Below are positions 62,254 to 64,000 of a stretch of 64,000 nt of DNA, one piece after another (position 1 is the stretch's first letter; each line of letters opens with the position of its first letter). The translations under genes and the position numbers were made by a program. This stretch comes from Flavobacteriaceae bacterium (GTDB lineage Bacteria; Bacteroidota; Bacteroidia; Flavobacteriales; Flavobacteriaceae), in contig JANQSO010000004.1 of assembly GCA_028284005.1 (NCBI GenBank), positions 1 through 64,000 of the forward strand, read 5' to 3'. Below the pieces are notes generated by a model, which saw nothing but the letters and a program-made list of their open reading frames with translations, did not search any database and was not told the DNA's origin.

Positions 62254-62564
62254 TGAGTAATACACCTCCCGGAAAGAACAAGGCTATAATTGCATACATC
62301 ACCTTTATTGGAATGTTGATCGCTTATTTCATGAATAGAGACGAAAAACATGAATTCGCCACATGGCACATTAAAAATATGTTTGGATTAGTGGTCCTGC
62401 TCTTTTGTTCACTTGCACTGCAAAATTATGCTATCGGTTTTTATATTTACTGGGTATCGGTGGCTCTATGGGTCTTTTCGCTGTTAATGGCATTAACTAA
62501 CAAACAACAAGCGATTCCATTTTTAAGTGAGAAATTTCAGACGTGGTTTACATTTTTGGATTAG
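62253..62564 (+). CDS. DUF4870-like small membrane protein (copy 1)
   Basis: A 103-residue protein with KAIIAYITFIGMLIAYFMNRDEKHEFATWHIKNMFGLVVLL and a second hydrophobic segment, YAIGFYIYWVSVALWVFSLLMAL. Three membrane spans are likely. The HxxxNxxG-like ATWHIKNMFG pattern occurs in DUF4870/Tic20-like proteins. The start codon overlaps the stop codon of the dihydroorotase-like gene by 1 base, so it is the last gene of that unit. The next gene encodes a related protein. Confidence 0.75.
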   Translation: MSNTPPGKNKAIIAYITFIGMLIAYFMNRDEKHEFATWHIKNMFGLVVLLFCSLALQNYAIGFYIYWVSVALWVFSLLMALTNKQQAIPFLSEKFQTWFTFLD

Positions 62565-62613
62565 ATATGGTATCTTTAAGAAATCTAACTTAATACTAAC
62601 GTAAATTTTTATT

Positions 62614-62952
62614 ATGACAGAAACTTCTTCAGACAATGGAAAAACAGTAGGTATTATCGCTTATTTATGGCTAATTGGCTGGGTAATTGCCTTAATTATG
62701 CATAATGATAAAAAAACTGAACTAGGAGCATTTCATGTAAGACAAGCTTTGGGTCTTATGATCTTGTGGATCATTGTATCGATTATAAATTTTGTTCTTG
62801 GAATAGCTGGAATACCATTTGTTGGGTATATTTTTTCTCTTGGTCTTTTAGTCCTGTGGATTTTGGCTTTTATTGGAGCAATTCAAGGCGAAAAAAAATT
62901 ACTTCCGGTTCTTGGCGCACAATTTCAAGATTGGTTCAAAGGAATTGGATAA
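62614..62952 (+). CDS. DUF4870-like small membrane protein (copy 2)
   Basis: A 112-residue protein with VGIIAYLWLIGWVIALIMHNDKKTELGAFHVRQALGLMILW (first span plus the conserved AFHVRQALGL pattern) and two more spans. It is related to the preceding protein over the full length, and the two probably arose by duplication. Function is unknown; the family is sometimes called import component by similarity to Tic20. It lies 49 bases downstream and is followed by a terminator. Confidence 0.8.
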   Translation: MTETSSDNGKTVGIIAYLWLIGWVIALIMHNDKKTELGAFHVRQALGLMILWIIVSIINFVLGIAGIPFVGYIFSLGLLVLWILAFIGAIQGEKKLLPVLGAQFQDWFKGIG

Positions 62953-62975
62953 AAATTTATAAAATATTTAATCTG

Positions 62976-63008
62976 AAAGATGCTGCTTTTAAAGTGGCAT
63001 CTTTTATT
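62976..63008 (+). terminator. Rho-independent terminator
   Basis: AAAGATGC (62976-62983) pairs with GCATCTTT (62997-63004); the 13-base loop can form an inner CTTT/AAAG pair. T-rich sequence follows. The esterase gene starts only 12 bases after the stem. Confidence 0.7.
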
Positions 63009-63016
63009 TTTGGGCC

Positions 63017-63676
63017 ATGGAAAAACAGTCCCTGCTTTTAGAGCATAATTATAAAGCTTCTGAAAAAACCTCTGGAAAATTACCAGCTATCATCATGCTA
63101 CACGGATTTGGAAGTGATGAGAACGATCTGTTTTCGTTTGCAACTGAATTGCCTGCAGGTTACCATATCATTTCATTAAAAGCGCCTATTCCAATGCAGC
63201 CTTACGGAAATGCCTGGTATAATATCTATTTTGATAATACCAACGGAAAATTTAGCGATACGGAGCAAGCCATTAACTCTCGGGACCTTATTGCGAATTG
63301 TATAGATGAAATAGTGGCAAAATATAATGTTGACGAGAACAATATTACGTTATTAGGATTTAGCCAGGGAACCATTTTGAGTTTTGCAGTCGCATTAAGC
63401 TACCCGGAAAAAGTAAAAAACATAATAGGTTTAAGTGGATATATAAATGAAGACCTGCTCAAAGAAGGTTATGAAAAAAATAACTTTAACCATTTAAATA
63501 TCTACTCTTCGCATGGAAGTGTTGACCAGGTGATCCCCGTAGACTGGGCACGTAGAACAAAACCCTTTTTACAAAATTTAAAAATTGATTGTTCGTATTC
63601 TGAATTTCCCGTAGGGCACGGTGTTGCTCCACAGAATTTTTATGAATTTAAAGAATGGCTGTTACAGCATTCTTAA
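63017..63676 (+). CDS. Phospholipase/carboxylesterase family hydrolase
   Basis: A 219-residue alpha/beta hydrolase of the carboxylesterase type. It has IIMLHGFGSDENDLF (residues 25-39), nucleophile Ser116 in LGFSQGTIL, Asp in GSVDQVIPVDWAR and His in PVGHGVAPQNF near the C-terminus. The enzyme hydrolyses short acyl esters or lysophospholipids; which one cannot be told from the sequence. It has no signal peptide. Its stop overlaps the end of the unknown protein on the other strand by 4 bases. Confidence 0.9.
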   Translation: MEKQSLLLEHNYKASEKTSGKLPAIIMLHGFGSDENDLFSFATELPAGYHIISLKAPIPMQPYGNAWYNIYFDNTNGKFSDTEQAINSRDLIANCIDEIVAKYNVDENNITLLGFSQGTILSFAVALSYPEKVKNIIGLSGYINEDLLKEGYEKNNFNHLNIYSSHGSVDQVIPVDWARRTKPFLQNLKIDCSYSEFPVGHGVAPQNFYEFKEWLLQHS

Positions 63677-64000
63677 TAAGACGGATACAATAGTGAAGCT
63701 AGTGTGTTTAGCTCCATTTCATTCTCAGCATTGAATGTATATTCCAATACCATTTCACCCCAGTAGGTACCATCTGTGAAGTCTGCCAATAGCCACTTGT
63801 GATTTAAGAACTTGACTTTATTCACCCTCATTTCCCCTTCCATTCCTTCAAAGGGAACCAAAGGGTTTCCTCCTTTTACGATATTCTGTTCGTATATGGC
63901 ATCACTTACCAATGCTTCAACTGCTGCTGCTTCATATCCCGAACTTTCCAAATAGACCATGGCGTTTTCATTGCCCTGCAATGTAAAGTAATCAAGTTCT
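63673..64000 (-). CDS. Unknown protein, 5' end outside the window
   Basis: The reading frame is open to the right edge of the window, so about 108 C-terminal residues are seen and the start lies beyond. The TTG at 63981 is not a believable start. The visible part has ESSGYEAAAVEALVSDAIYEQNIV, VNKVKFLNHKWLLADFTDGTYWGEMVLEYTF (a beta-sheet segment) and ends SLLYPSY. No family is recognised; I recall similar hypotheticals in Flavobacteriaceae. It converges on the esterase gene with a 4-base overlap. Confidence 0.6.
   Translation of the reverse strand, partial: ELDYFTLQGNENAMVYLESSGYEAAAVEALVSDAIYEQNIVKGGNPLVPFEGMEGEMRVNKVKFLNHKWLLADFTDGTYWGEMVLEYTFNAENEMELNTLASLLYPSY

Noticed and set aside
1..64000. 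tRNA, rRNA, riboswitch and CRISPR candidates
   Set aside because: I looked for cloverleaf elements, CCA ends, spaced direct repeats and conserved riboswitch cores by eye and found none. A covariance-model scan would be decisive.
1..64000. Insertion sequences or transposons
   Set aside because: No transposase gene and no long terminal inverted repeats with target duplications; the 29513-29673 repeat is the only candidate and has no duplication at its borders.

Overview
The window is a contiguous piece of an A+T-rich chromosome from a member of the Bacteroidota, most likely a marine Flavobacteriaceae. Reasons: a PorX-type regulator of type IX secretion/gliding, an LpxC-FabZ fusion, TAnnTTTG (-7) promoter boxes instead of TATAAT, few Shine-Dalgarno sequences, a ParE-ParC pair, DUF5916 and BatA-like proteins, and many small lipoproteins ending their signal in S/G-C. 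I found no rRNA, tRNA, CRISPR array, transposase or phage genes. It reads as core chromosome plus small accessory units, packed with about 70 genes; two of them (an MscS/YbdG-type channel at the left edge, an unknown protein at the right edge) run off the window.

Layout. 1-5.0 kb: mechanosensitive channel, DUF72, an unknown protein, a satD-DUF3307 pair behind an unusual three-unit palindrome array, DUF2461 and a small membrane protein. 5.3-8.6 kb: OmpA-like protein, HHH-domain membrane protein and a sodium:solute symporter in one operon. 8.6-12 kb: histidine kinase/response regulator and a duplicated-domain lipoprotein. 12-22.7 kb: a long leftward run with fabG, a VWA-like membrane protein and prohibitin, then the envelope operon lpxD-lpxC/fabZ-lpxA-efp-methyltransferase-lpxD2-NTF2-sucD. 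22.8-28.6 kb: HD phosphohydrolase divergent from porX, then tsaE, small lipoprotein, membrane protein, alanine dehydrogenase. 28.6-34.7 kb: AraC-type regulator, a structured non-coding stretch, proline dehydrogenase divergent from aroB, DinB, Lrp/AsnC regulator, M14 carboxypeptidase. 35-39.6 kb: XRE regulator, lipoprotein, TerC, thioesterase, DUF1572, proC, duplicated-domain secreted protein. 39.6-48 kb: mscL, parC, parE, ychF, secreted Lys/Glu-rich protein, two related hydrolases. 48-53.8 kb: ferredoxin divergent from LuxC-like reductase, serC, serA, DUF937, small envelope proteins. 53.8-64 kb: folE, msrA, DUF5916 outer-membrane protein, LolD-like ATPase, TIGR02757, BatA-like protein, a dihydroorotase homologue that has lost its metal ligands, paired DUF4870-like proteins, esterase.

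Functionally the window is dominated by envelope biogenesis (lipid A, fatty acids, LolD, OmpA-like, PorX) and by amino-acid metabolism (alanine and proline dehydrogenases, proC, serC/serA, aroB, with an Lrp/AsnC regulator nearby). The least expected signals are regulatory: four matching GTTTACA-N2-TGTAAAC palindromes between an M14 peptidase and an XRE regulator, two of which contain the predicted -7 boxes; and three 22-bp palindromes spaced exactly 29 bp apart just upstream of satD. Both look like operators of dedicated switches that could be tested directly.
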